Shown: positions 1 through 6,543 of the stretch, in pieces | How the letters are laid out: every line of letters starts with the position of its first letter | Position numbering within the stretch: position 1 is the first letter of the stretch | Source: Marivita sp965656765 | GTDB taxonomy: Bacteria; Pseudomonadota; Alphaproteobacteria; Rhodobacterales; Rhodobacteraceae | Direction: 5' to 3' | DNA: 25,957 bases | Assembly (NCBI RefSeq): GCF_965656765.1 | Contig: NZ_CBFHLV010000048.1 | Location: 1 to 25,957, forward strand | Program-made: the position numbers and the translations under genes | Notes under the pieces: generated by a model | What the model saw: the letters and a program-made list of their open reading frames with translations, nothing else | Databases searched by the model: none | What the model was told of the DNA's origin: nothing

Positions 1-1
1 A

Positions 2-424
2 GCTCCAGAATCCATCGCTCCGTCAGAAGCAACCCCGCTCAATCACGACCTCAGTTCCAAACGCGATTCCCCTGCAGCTCCTAAAACACTGATTGTTTCG
101 AACAACGTAGTCGAGGCAGATGACCTGACCGAGATGTTGACGTCGCAGGGGCTTGGGCCTGTGGTTCACACACGTGATCTGGAAGACGCCAAATCGGTCT
201 TGTCGAAGTCGGCTGACAGCCTTGATCTGCTGTTGTTCGGGCTGTCGCTTCATGTGCGCGAGGCGACAGAGTTTCTTTTGTCCGTAGACGTATCTGAAAC
301 ATCCTTGGTTGTGATCGACGGACCGTTAGAATTCTGTGAAAAGGAAGGGGCGGGCGTTTTGCTCCGCCCCTTTTCAACCAGTGATGTCTTGGCGGCCCTT
401 AAGCAGCTTGGTTTACAAAATTAA
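2..424 (+). CDS. Degenerate receiver-domain protein, C-terminal part (partial)
   Basis: The frame is open from the window edge, so the true start lies upstream and at least 140 residues are present. After a Pro/Ser/Ala-rich stretch of about 27 residues the sequence follows the alternating pattern of a response-regulator receiver domain: KTLIVSNN (strand 1), DLLLFGLSL (strand 3 region) and LLRPFSTSDVLAAL (strand 5 and last helix). The acidic pair at the end of strand 1 reads SNN, the position of the phosphoacceptor Asp reads Gly in LFGLS, and the conserved Lys before Pro-Phe is Arg. The domain should therefore not be phosphorylated in the usual way and looks like a pseudo-receiver. It may be the tail of a hybrid sensor kinase, but that part is outside the window. 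Its stop overlaps that of the convergent neighbour by four bases (TTAA). The fold assignment is by eye. Confidence 0.6.
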   Translation, partial: APESIAPSEATPLNHDLSSKRDSPAAPKTLIVSNNVVEADDLTEMLTSQGLGPVVHTRDLEDAKSVLSKSADSLDLLLFGLSLHVREATEFLLSVDVSETSLVVIDGPLEFCEKEGAGVLLRPFSTSDVLAALKQLGLQN

Positions 425-708
425 GCGCGCTTGTTGAGCGCGACACCCAAGACAACGCCAATGCCCAAGGCACCAAGCACGGCAAAGGTCGGATTGCGAC
501 GAACAGCCGTGTCGAATTCACTTTGAACATTTTGCGCGTGATCGGAGCCTTTTTCGACCGCGTGTGCAGCTGTGTTTCGCACGTTGTCAGCAGCGTCGTT
601 TACGCTGTCTTGTGCATGTGACACCACATTGCGCAGCTTGTCTGTGCGGGTTTGTTCTGCGGCTGTGTGATCTTTGGATGTGGTCGTATTTGTATGAGTA
701 TTGGCCAT
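421..708 (-). CDS. YqjD/ElaB-like (DUF883-type) membrane-anchored protein
   Basis: A 95-residue protein. An N-terminal Thr/Asn-rich segment is followed by a long amphipathic helical region rich in Ala, Asp, Asn and His (about residues 20-68). It ends in a single C-terminal membrane segment preceded by RRNP (about residues 70-92) and finishing NKRA. This layout, helical body plus RRNP and a Gly/Ala/Val-rich anchor, is that of the YqjD/ElaB/DUF883 family, whose enterobacterial members are inner-membrane proteins that bind ribosomes in stationary phase. The start is supported by AGGAGA seven bases upstream of the ATG. An exact EcfG-type promoter lies at 735-760 on this strand, so induction by general stress is likely. 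Function in this organism is inferred from family and context only. Confidence 0.75.
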   Translation of the reverse strand: MANTHTNTTTSKDHTAAEQTRTDKLRNVVSHAQDSVNDAADNVRNTAAHAVEKGSDHAQNVQSEFDTAVRRNPTFAVLGALGIGVVLGVALNKRA

Positions 709-734
709 TTTTGATCTCCTTCTGTTTCCCCCTC

Positions 735-760
735 AACGTCGTGGCAAGGGGCAAAGTTCC
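735..760 (-). promoter_or_regulatory. EcfG-type promoter for the YqjD-like gene
   Basis: On the minus strand GGAAC (760-756), 17 bases, then CGTT (738-735). This matches the alphaproteobacterial general stress sigma factor consensus exactly. It points to the gene starting at 708. Confidence 0.75.
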
Positions 761-762
761 TC

Positions 763-788
763 GGAACAATTCACACGTATGGCGGGTT
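763..788 (+). promoter_or_regulatory. EcfG-type promoter (GGTT variant) for the DUF1328 gene
   Basis: GGAAC (763-767), 17 bases, then GGTT (785-788); one mismatch to CGTT. It lies 38 bases before the DUF1328 start. The -35 element is placed back to back with that of the opposite promoter (GTTCC-TC-GGAAC at 756-767). Confidence 0.55.
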
Positions 789-825
789 GTCTGGGCAATC
801 GAAGGAAACAAGGAAGGACGAAACT

Positions 826-987
826 ATGCTCTATTGGGCCGCAATCTTTTTCGTGATCGCCCTCATAGCTGCGCTTTTCGGATTTGGCGGTATTGCATCC
901 GCGTCCGCTGGTATAGCTCAGCTTCTTTTCGTTGTCTTCTTGGCGCTGTTTGTTGTTACGCTGATCGTACGGGCGTTACGGTCGTAA
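826..987 (+). CDS. DUF1328 family small membrane protein
   Basis: A 53-residue protein that is almost entirely two membrane segments (about residues 3-23 and 28-49). The first contains the family hallmark ALFGFGGIA, and the protein ends in VRALRS. Family members (YtjA-like, DUF1328) are short inner-membrane proteins without an assigned biochemical function. They are common in alphaproteobacterial stress regulons. The start at 826 is preferred over an in-frame start 39 bases upstream because the family begins MLYWA and because AGGAAGG lies eight bases before it. An EcfG-like promoter lies upstream and a strong terminator follows within 30 bases, so it appears to be a single-gene unit. Confidence 0.85.
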   Translation: MLYWAAIFFVIALIAALFGFGGIASASAGIAQLLFVVFLALFVVTLIVRALRS

Positions 988-1011
988 ATCGGTCTCAAAC
1001 CCGCGCGCTGG

Positions 1012-1043
1012 AAAAAACCGGAGCTTTTCGGCTCCGGTTTTTT
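1012..1043. terminator. Bidirectional Rho-independent terminator
   Basis: Stem CCGGAGC (1018-1024) pairs with GCTCCGG (1031-1037) around a six-base loop. It is flanked by six A on the left and six T on the right, so it can stop transcription from both the DUF1328 gene and the convergent phyR gene, whose stop is at 1061. Confidence 0.9.
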
Positions 1044-1060
1044 ATTGGAATTTGTCACCG

Positions 1061-1870
1061 TTACGCTTTGAGTGTTTCCGTCGACGAAAAGAACATCGCC
1101 TGACTGACGGCAGAGCGCACTTGCTCTTCGGTGTATGGTTTGGAGATAAGGAACGCAGGTTCCGGGCCTTCGCCTGTCAGCAAACGTTCGGGAAACGCAG
1201 TGATGAAGATAACTGGGATGTCGGCGTCATCTTCGACAATCTTGTTGACTGCATCAATACCACTTGATCCGTCGGCAAGTTGAATGTCCGACATGATGAG
1301 ATGTGGCTTTTCCGTCTTGTAAAGATTTACGGCTGCATCGGCGGTGCGCGCAATCCCGGTCACGGCGTGACCCATGTCGGTGACAATCGCCTCTAGATCC
1401 ATCGCGATGATGGCTTCATCTTCGATAATCATCACGCGACCCGCCAAGGACTTTGCCATCTCTGTGTAGGCGATATCGACTAGATTTTCCGCCTCGGTGG
1501 TGCTGATGGTCAGAACATTTGCCACATCGTCGAACGACAATTCTTCTATGGTGTGCAGCAACAGCGCTTCGCGTGTTCCGGATGTCAGGCGAGACAAATG
1601 CTGCTGGGCTTTCGCTGCGACGCCGGTTTCGGTTTCGCTGAGTGTTGCACCCGAAGTGGACCATATAGAATGGAAGACCTTAAAAAGCGCCACCTTATTC
1701 GATGCCTCGTGATCAAAGATGGAGGCGTCGCTCAGGATCGCTTCGAGCGCTGCGACTGCGTATTTGTCGCCTTCGGTTTGTGAACCGGTCAGTGCCCTCG
1801 CATACCGGCGCAGGAACGGGAGGTTTGCTCCGATCTTGGAGGTGAGATCCTGGGGTTGTTCGGTCGACAT
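1061..1870 (-). CDS. phyR: PhyR, general stress response anti-anti-sigma regulator
   Basis: A 269-residue two-domain protein. Residues 1 to about 140 form the sigma-like (EcfG-mimicking) domain with sigma2- and sigma4-like helices (for example REALLLHTIEELSFDDVANVL). Residues about 144-262 form a receiver domain with IIEDE (acidic residues 150-152), phosphoacceptor Asp195 in IMSDIQLADG, Thr224 and Lys244 in ISKPY, so it is complete. In the known family, phosphorylation opens the protein so that the sigma-like domain captures NepR and frees EcfG. It is divergent from nepR-ecfG and carries its own exact EcfG promoter at 1911-1935, which implies positive feedback. GGAG upstream of the ATG supports the start. 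No PhyR-activating HWE/HisKA2 kinase is visible here. Confidence 0.95.
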   Translation of the reverse strand: MSTEQPQDLTSKIGANLPFLRRYARALTGSQTEGDKYAVAALEAILSDASIFDHEASNKVALFKVFHSIWSTSGATLSETETGVAAKAQQHLSRLTSGTREALLLHTIEELSFDDVANVLTISTTEAENLVDIAYTEMAKSLAGRVMIIEDEAIIAMDLEAIVTDMGHAVTGIARTADAAVNLYKTEKPHLIMSDIQLADGSSGIDAVNKIVEDDADIPVIFITAFPERLLTGEGPEPAFLISKPYTEEQVRSAVSQAMFFSSTETLKA

Positions 1871-1903
1871 AGAGAAAAGCTCCCACTTTTTTTAGAAGTT
1901 ATG

Positions 1904-1928
1904 GGAACCGAACGCGCTAATTAACGTT
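1904..1928 (+). promoter_or_regulatory. EcfG-type promoter for nepR-ecfG
   Basis: GGAAC (1904-1908), 16 bases, CGTT (1925-1928). It is an exact consensus match located 49 bases before the nepR start. It overlaps almost completely with the opposite phyR promoter. Confidence 0.85.
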
Positions 1929-1935
1929 AGGTTCC
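1911..1935 (-). promoter_or_regulatory. EcfG-type promoter for phyR
   Basis: On the minus strand GGAAC (1935-1931), 16 bases, CGTT (1914-1911). It is an exact consensus match located 40 bases before the phyR start. Together with the plus-strand promoter it forms a dyad with 7-base arms at 1903-1909 and 1930-1936. Confidence 0.85.
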
Positions 1936-1977
1936 CGCCAACGCGCGACTTAACTGAAAAAAGATCTGAAGGGCTAC

Positions 1978-2142
1978 ATGAAACAGGATCGGAAAACATC
2001 AAGCCTTGAGCAGGAAATCGAGGCAAACTTGAAGCGTGTCTATGATGACGTTGCCAAGCAGGAGGTGCCAGACCGCTTTACGCAGTTGCTCAACCAACTC
2101 CGAGAGTCTGATAAATCGACCACGGGGGAAGCAAATGACTGA
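1978..2142 (+). CDS. nepR: NepR anti-sigma factor
   Basis: A 54-residue protein. It carries the NepR signature of two short helices: an acidic first helix (LEQEIEANLKRVYDDV, about residues 10-25) followed by the VPDRF motif and LLNQL (about residues 30-40). In the family NepR binds and holds back EcfG and is itself captured by phosphorylated PhyR. The gene sits between phyR and ecfG, as in most alphaproteobacteria. Its TGA lies inside the start of ecfG (ATGACTGA, 8-base overlap), so the anti-sigma and sigma factors are translationally coupled. The start is weakly defined: GAAGGG lies close upstream of the ATG. Confidence 0.92.
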   Translation: MKQDRKTSSLEQEIEANLKRVYDDVAKQEVPDRFTQLLNQLRESDKSTTGEAND

Positions 2143-2683
2143 TCCCAAAGAGGAAATCGTAGAACATTTAAGCGCGATGCGCGCCTTTGCCATGAGTTTG
2201 ACGCGCAATTCCGCATTGGCAGACGACATGGTCCAAGACGCCCTTGTCAAAGCTTGGACTAAGATCGATTCCTACCAACCGGGCACAAACATGCGCGCTT
2301 GGTTGTTCACGATTTTGCGCAACACCTATTATTCGCACCACCGCAAAGCGCGACGCGAGGTGGCAGATGTCGATGGTGAGATGGCCGCGTCAATGTCTCA
2401 AAAGCCGGATCATGACGGGCGTTTGCAGATGCGCGACTTTAATCGCGCCTTTGAGCAGTTGAACGACGAACAACGTGAAGCGCTGGTTCTGGTCGGGGCA
2501 GGTGGGTTTTCTTACGAAGAGGCGGCCGAGACCTGCGGTGTAGCCGTTGGTACAATCAAAAGCCGCGTCAATCGCGCCCGCAAACAATTGGTCGAGCTCC
2601 TTAAGATGAGTGATGACGAGGTGATGGAAGCCACGGATATCGTGACGACTGGGATCGTTACAAATCAAAAGAACGTCGCCTGA
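2135..2683 (+). CDS. ecfG: EcfG, general stress response ECF sigma factor
   Basis: A 182-residue sigma-70-family protein of the ECF15/EcfG group. Region 2 covers about residues 10-75, with DDMVQDALVKAWTKID and the following NMRAWLFTILRNTYYS. Region 4 covers about residues 115-165, with LNDEQREALVLV and the helix-turn-helix YEEAAETCGVAVGTIKSRVNRAR. It directs RNA polymerase to GGAAC-CGTT promoters, several of which are found in this window. The start is set at 2135 inside the end of nepR rather than the more upstream in-frame start at 2036, because the latter would read through nepR. Its own operon has an EcfG promoter, so it is autoregulated. Confidence 0.95.
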   Translation: MTDPKEEIVEHLSAMRAFAMSLTRNSALADDMVQDALVKAWTKIDSYQPGTNMRAWLFTILRNTYYSHHRKARREVADVDGEMAASMSQKPDHDGRLQMRDFNRAFEQLNDEQREALVLVGAGGFSYEEAAETCGVAVGTIKSRVNRARKQLVELLKMSDDEVMEATDIVTTGIVTNQKNVA

Positions 2684-2719
2684 ATTTATACTGATCCGCG
2701 AAAAGCTTAGGAAATAACT

Positions 2720-4231
2720 GTGTTTGAACCTGTAGGGACGTTGGAGGCCGATGAAGCCCCGGATTTTGACGTTCTCATCACCGCAGAAGAAGCTTGGCCC
2801 GCCTTTGAGCGGGCCGTTTTTCGTGCAACGACGCATGTGCACGGATCATTCCGTGTGTTTGACCTGCGTACGAGGCTGCGTAGCGCCGAGGCGCAAGCCG
2901 TTGGTAAGGACTGGTTTGATCTTTTGGCGTATGTCGTTGCTCGTGGTGTAAAAGTGACGCTAGTCGTCAGTGACTTTGATCCGATTATGGCGACCCCGCT
3001 GCATGAATTGACATGGCAAACTGTACGGCAAGCCGTGGCACTGTCTGAAGTGGCCAACGCAAAGCCCGGGCAGGTGACAATCAAGGCAGGGCTGCACCCG
3101 GCACGTGCAGGTTTGCTGCCGTGGGGGATGCTGCTTCCTGCTGTTGTCAAACGCAAGTGGGATCAGATGGCCGGATTGTCCAAGGACCGGCTCAGACGGC
3201 AGGCGGTGCTATTGAACCGTAAGGCTATGCCGGAATTGCGCACGGTGACGCATCATCAAAAGCTTGCCGTGATAGACGATGATACGCTTTTTATCGGGGG
3301 GCTCGACCTAAACGAACGGCGGTTCGACACGCTGGATCATGACCGTCCGGCACGGGAAACGTGGTCTGATGTGCATTTGTTGATGCGCAATGGTCCCGAG
3401 GTTGCCGAGGCCAAGGCGCATCTGGACACGTTTTTAGACGTCACTGCGGGCATCCAGGAACCGCCAAAGCTGGAGCTGATCAAACGCACCATGTCGGCCC
3501 CACGCAGGCTGCAATTTCCCTACCTGTCGCCACGAACTGTGGTGAGTGACATAGAAGCGGCCCATATCGACAGTTTCCGGTCGGCCCGGCATCTGATCCA
3601 CATTGAAACACAGTTTCTGAGGTCAAGCGCGATTGCCGGGGCTTTGGCTGACGCGGCGATGCGGAATCCTGATCTGCGGCTATTGGCAATCCTACCTGCG
3701 CTACCTGAAAGCCTCGCGTTTTATGGCGAAGACGGTTTAGACACGCGCTTTGGCATGGGGCTGCAAAAGGATGCGGTCGAAACCATTCGGGATGCCTTTG
3801 GACATCGCGCGACCATCGCGTCACCGGTCCGCCCGGTCATGTCGTCTCGCGATAGTCTTGCCGTGTTGGCTGGGTCCCCGATGATCTATGTGCACAACAA
3901 GGTTTTGGTGAGGGACGACAGCTACGGTTTGGTCGGATCGGCCAATCTGAATGGCCGTTCCATGAAGTGGGACACCGAAGCGGCTGTCACAATCACCGGG
4001 CAAGACCGCCTGTCCAAACTGCGCGCTAGGTTGCTGTCGCATTGGTGGTTTGATGACTTGCCAGCCGAAGCCATTACACCCGAGACCCTTCAGAATTGGT
4101 GGGCCAAAGCCATTGCTGAAAACGGTGTGTGCCTGCCTGAAAACCGCACAGGGTTCCTCGTGCCATATGACCCTGAGAACCAATCGACCCTTGCCACATC
4201 CTTGCCGGGAATCACCGAAAACATCGTCTGA
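2720..4231 (+). CDS. Phospholipase D/cardiolipin synthase-like protein
   Basis: A 503-residue protein of the phospholipase D superfamily with two HKD motifs. The first is HHQKLAVIDDD (His179, Lys181, Asp186), followed by GGLDL. The second is HNKVLVRDD (His392, Lys394, Asp399), followed by VGSANLNGRSMKWDTE. Family members are phospholipases or cardiolipin/phosphatidyl transferases acting on membrane lipids. There is no clear N-terminal membrane hairpin of the ClsA kind, so a soluble or peripheral PLD is more likely than classical ClsA. The start codon is GTG, with AGGAAA seven bases before it. The gene begins 36 bases after ecfG with no promoter visible in the gap, so it is probably the third gene of nepR-ecfG-pld. 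Membrane lipid remodelling under stress is the inferred role. Confidence 0.85.
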   Translation: MFEPVGTLEADEAPDFDVLITAEEAWPAFERAVFRATTHVHGSFRVFDLRTRLRSAEAQAVGKDWFDLLAYVVARGVKVTLVVSDFDPIMATPLHELTWQTVRQAVALSEVANAKPGQVTIKAGLHPARAGLLPWGMLLPAVVKRKWDQMAGLSKDRLRRQAVLLNRKAMPELRTVTHHQKLAVIDDDTLFIGGLDLNERRFDTLDHDRPARETWSDVHLLMRNGPEVAEAKAHLDTFLDVTAGIQEPPKLELIKRTMSAPRRLQFPYLSPRTVVSDIEAAHIDSFRSARHLIHIETQFLRSSAIAGALADAAMRNPDLRLLAILPALPESLAFYGEDGLDTRFGMGLQKDAVETIRDAFGHRATIASPVRPVMSSRDSLAVLAGSPMIYVHNKVLVRDDSYGLVGSANLNGRSMKWDTEAAVTITGQDRLSKLRARLLSHWWFDDLPAEAITPETLQNWWAKAIAENGVCLPENRTGFLVPYDPENQSTLATSLPGITENIV

Positions 4232-4232
4232 C

Positions 4233-4258
4233 GGAACTTGACAGCCCGATGAACGGTT
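4233..4258 (+). promoter_or_regulatory. EcfG-type promoter (GGTT variant) for the yihY-like gene
   Basis: GGAAC (4233-4237), 17 bases, GGTT (4255-4258). It is one mismatch from consensus and lies 30 bases before the chosen start of the YihY-like gene. Confidence 0.55.
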
Positions 4259-4288
4259 CCTCTTGTGATCAGTAAGGAGACACCCAGC

Positions 4289-5257
4289 ATGAGCCGAGGA
4301 CGTGCCGCCCGCCGCCCAACACAAATTCCCGCAAAGGGGTTTTTGGATGTTCTTGTGCGGATGTGGCACAAACAGGCGACGCTGAACCTTGGTTTGATCG
4401 CAGCGGGAATCGCGTTTTACGGATTGCTGTCTTTGTTCCCCGGAATCACCGCCGCAGCGGCCTTTGCCGGGGTGTTTCTGCAGCCCGGTATGTTGGTTGA
4501 AAACAGCAGCGAAATTGCGGCCATGTTGCCCGAAGCGGCCAAAGACATCGTCATGGGACAGCTGCGCGATGTTGCCAATGCTGACCGCTCAACACTGAGT
4601 TTTGCAGCGATGTTCAGTCTGGGTATTGCGCTGTATTCGGCGTCAAAAGCAGTCGCTAATTTTATCGCCGGTTTGAACTTCATCTACGAAGAGAAAGAGA
4701 CCCGAAATTTCTTTCTGGTCAAAGCACTGACCGTGTTGCTGACGTTAATCCTGATCACGGGTTTATTAATTGCGATCATTGTGGTGGCCGCCATTCCTGC
4801 TGTTGCTGCGATTTTTGGGGATTACGGGGTCGTTGATGATTTGGTGCTCTTCCTGCGCTGGCCCTTCCTGTTCCTTATGGGGGCTCTGGGCATTGCTGTG
4901 CTGTACCGACTTGGTCCCAACCGTCGCTCTGCCAAATGGCACTGGCTAACACCGGGGGCGTTTGTCGCCTGTGCCTTGTGGGTCGCGGGCAGCTACGGCT
5001 TTAGCCTCTACGTGCAGTCGTTCGGGTCGTACAATGAAACCTTCGGCGCCCTCGGCGGGGTCATCATTCTGCTCACATGGCTGTGGTTGTCTGCGTTCGT
5101 CGTCCTGTTGGGTGCATTGCTTGATGCCGAACTTGAGGCGCAGACAAAACGCGACAGCACCGTGGGCGAAGATAAACCGATGGGGGAACGCGGTGCCGTT
5201 AAGGCAGACACGCTGGGATCAGCCCGCGGCGAGGAAATAACGGAACCCACAAGCTGA
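4289..5257 (+). CDS. YihY/BrkB (virulence factor BrkB-like) family membrane protein
   Basis: A 322-residue inner-membrane protein with about six membrane segments and the family pattern LGLIAAGIAFYGLLSLFPG near residues 33-51. The late GGVIILLTWLWLSAFVVLLGALLDAE (about residues 260-285) is also typical. The C-terminal 35 residues are hydrophilic. The UPF0761/YihY family has been linked to transport or to ribonuclease BN by an old misannotation; its true function is unclear. The start at 4289 is chosen over an in-frame GTG at 4265 because AAGGAG at 4273-4278 is correctly spaced for it. It follows the PLD gene by 57 bases with its own EcfG-like promoter in the gap. An exact EcfG promoter for the next gene lies within its last codons. 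Confidence 0.9.
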   Translation: MSRGRAARRPTQIPAKGFLDVLVRMWHKQATLNLGLIAAGIAFYGLLSLFPGITAAAAFAGVFLQPGMLVENSSEIAAMLPEAAKDIVMGQLRDVANADRSTLSFAAMFSLGIALYSASKAVANFIAGLNFIYEEKETRNFFLVKALTVLLTLILITGLLIAIIVVAAIPAVAAIFGDYGVVDDLVLFLRWPFLFLMGALGIAVLYRLGPNRRSAKWHWLTPGAFVACALWVAGSYGFSLYVQSFGSYNETFGALGGVIILLTWLWLSAFVVLLGALLDAELEAQTKRDSTVGEDKPMGERGAVKADTLGSARGEEITEPTS

Positions 5258-5266
5258 TCACACGTT
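5242..5266 (+). promoter_or_regulatory. EcfG-type promoter for the Pmp3-DUF4112 operon
   Basis: GGAAC (5242-5246), 16 bases, CGTT (5263-5266), an exact match. It overlaps the 3' end of the YihY-like gene and lies 28 bases before the Pmp3 start. Confidence 0.8.
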
Positions 5267-5294
5267 GACCCTCCAAGGACATAAGGAGGGGTCA

Positions 5295-5453
5295 ATGGAC
5301 CTTCTACGCATTATCGCAGCCGTATTGTTACCACCTTTAGGAACTTTCCTAGAGGTCGGTCTGAGCAAGCATTTCTGGCTCAACATTCTGCTCACCATTC
5401 TTGGCTACATTCCGGGTATCGTCCATGCCGTATACATCATTGCCCGTCGCTGA
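5295..5453 (+). CDS. Pmp3/YqaE family membrane proteolipid
   Basis: A 52-residue protein with two membrane segments. It shows the Pmp3/UPF0057 pattern: LPPLGTFLEVG near residues 12-22, then WLNILLTILGYIPGIVHAVYII (about residues 28-49). Eukaryotic and bacterial members affect membrane potential and salt or cold tolerance. A very strong ribosome-binding site (AAGGAGG) lies five bases before the ATG. It is the first gene of an apparent operon driven by the exact EcfG promoter at 5242-5266. The next gene begins inside its 3' end. Confidence 0.9.
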   Translation: MDLLRIIAAVLLPPLGTFLEVGLSKHFWLNILLTILGYIPGIVHAVYIIARR

Positions 5454-5832
5454 TGCGGCGGATCGTATGGCGCGCATCGAACGCGTCGCAGGTCTGTTGG
5501 ATACCCGCTTTCGACTGCCGGTCATTGGCATTCGCGTAGGTTGGGATTCCATTCTGGGACTCATTCCCGGTTTAGGCGATGCCGTCACGACAGTGCCTGC
5601 AGGCTGGATGATCTGGCAAGGCTATCAAATGGGTGCGCGGAAACGGACGTTGGCACGAATGAGTTTCAACGCAGGCATTGATTTGATCGTCGGCGGGGTG
5701 CCCATCATCGGTGACGTTTTTGACGTCGCTTTCAAGTCGCACAAACGAAATGTTGCGCTGCTTCAGACCGACATGCAGCGCAAAATCATTCATGCAAATT
5801 CTGAGGAGGTGTCACATGGCAGAACGTCATAG
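5425..5832 (+). CDS. DUF4112 domain-containing protein
   Basis: A 135-residue protein matching the DUF4112 pattern. IERVAGLLDTRFRLPVIG is followed by GWDSILGLIPGLGDAVTT (about residues 30-55) and by ARMSFNAGIDLIVGGVPIIGDVFDVAFKSHKRN (about residues 75-110). The repeated IPGLGD/VPIIGD loops are typical of this family of small membrane-associated proteins of unknown function. The start is uncertain. ATG 5425 overlaps the Pmp3 gene by 29 bases; ATG 5467 would give MARIERV and a non-overlapping gene. It is co-directional with Pmp3 and probably co-transcribed with it. It overlaps the next small gene by 17 bases. Confidence 0.8.
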   Translation: MPYTSLPVADAADRMARIERVAGLLDTRFRLPVIGIRVGWDSILGLIPGLGDAVTTVPAGWMIWQGYQMGARKRTLARMSFNAGIDLIVGGVPIIGDVFDVAFKSHKRNVALLQTDMQRKIIHANSEEVSHGRTS

Positions 5833-6028
5833 ATCGAAAGATGGCCATCGCGAAACCGATGAGGTTTTGGGCGATCAAAGCGACATCGGGCAGCAAGGCC
5901 GAAGTGGTGGTCGTTTGGCCCGAACAGTTGGCACCAAAGACGAAGTCAAGCGCGCGGACGAGCGACCTGCGGGCGCCACGCGTGTGACCAAATCCATGGA
6001 AAAAGACGAGGCAAACAATGACGCGTAA
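5816..6028 (+). CDS. Small highly charged hypothetical protein
   Basis: A 70-residue very hydrophilic protein rich in Arg, Lys, Asp and Glu with no hydrophobic stretch, so probably disordered. I do not recognise a named family. GAGGAGG-like sequence (5803-5809) lies just before the ATG, a good ribosome-binding site, and both ends overlap neighbours (17 bases with the DUF4112 gene, 11 bases with the next gene). The tight packing and ribosome-binding site support it as a real gene rather than a chance frame. The C-terminal half contains GTKDEVKRADERPAGATRVT, a region rich in charge that could be a conserved core. A role in stress protection is only an inference from its place in the EcfG-driven operon. 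Confidence 0.7.
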   Translation: MAERHRSKDGHRETDEVLGDQSDIGQQGRSGGRLARTVGTKDEVKRADERPAGATRVTKSMEKDEANNDA

Positions 6029-6482
6029 ATCAGGAGTGCCCCAAAATGCCTGGGTCGTAATCGCTGACGGTGAAAAGGTTTTGTATCTCGTCAACAAGGG
6101 TGACGACCTGGATATGAACCTTGTTGTGCGTGACAAGGAAGAACAGGACAATCCACAAGCACAAGACTGGGCCGCGAACCGACCCGGGCGGTTCAACGAT
6201 GGTCCGTCTGTGCAGCGCTCGTCTGTCGATGATACGGATTGGCACCAGCTTGAGAAAGAGCGCTTTGCTAAAGATGTAGCTGATCAGCTTTATCGGGATG
6301 TGCACAAGGGGCGGTTCAAGGATTTGATCATCATAGCCAGCCGTCCGGCTTTGAGCGAACTGCGCAAGGAAATGCACCCGGAAGTGGCAAAATGTGTGCG
6401 ATTGGACGTAGCAAAAGTACTGACCAATCATCCGATCAACGAGATTGAAGCATTGCTGAGCCGCGAAATGGAAGAAAGCTGA
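6018..6482 (+). CDS. Host attachment (baeRF-like) family protein
   Basis: A 154-residue protein resembling the 'host attachment protein' family (PF10116). Members have an N-terminal strand such as AWVVIADGEKVLYLVN (about residues 10-25). A Gln/Pro/Arg-rich linker follows (NRPGRFNDG, then a DTDWHQLEKERFAKDVADQL helix). The C-terminal half resembles the eRF1/baeRF fold (DLIIIASRPALSELRKEMHPEV). The name comes from work on plant-associated bacteria; the fold suggests an RNA- or ribosome-related role, which is not proven. It ends the Pmp3-DUF4112-small protein operon, and its ATG overlaps the end of the previous gene by 11 bases. Confidence 0.75.
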   Translation: MTRKSGVPQNAWVVIADGEKVLYLVNKGDDLDMNLVVRDKEEQDNPQAQDWAANRPGRFNDGPSVQRSSVDDTDWHQLEKERFAKDVADQLYRDVHKGRFKDLIIIASRPALSELRKEMHPEVAKCVRLDVAKVLTNHPINEIEALLSREMEES

Positions 6483-6490
6483 AAAAGCTT

Positions 6491-6516
6491 GGAACCTTTC
6501 TCTCAATATCTTCGTT
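6491..6516 (+). promoter_or_regulatory. EcfG-type promoter for the small membrane protein-csbD operon
   Basis: GGAAC (6491-6495), 17 bases, CGTT (6513-6516), an exact match 27 bases before the next start codon. It begins only nine bases after the stop of the preceding gene. Confidence 0.8.
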
Positions 6517-6543
6517 AACCATATGATAAAAGGAGATTTTGTG

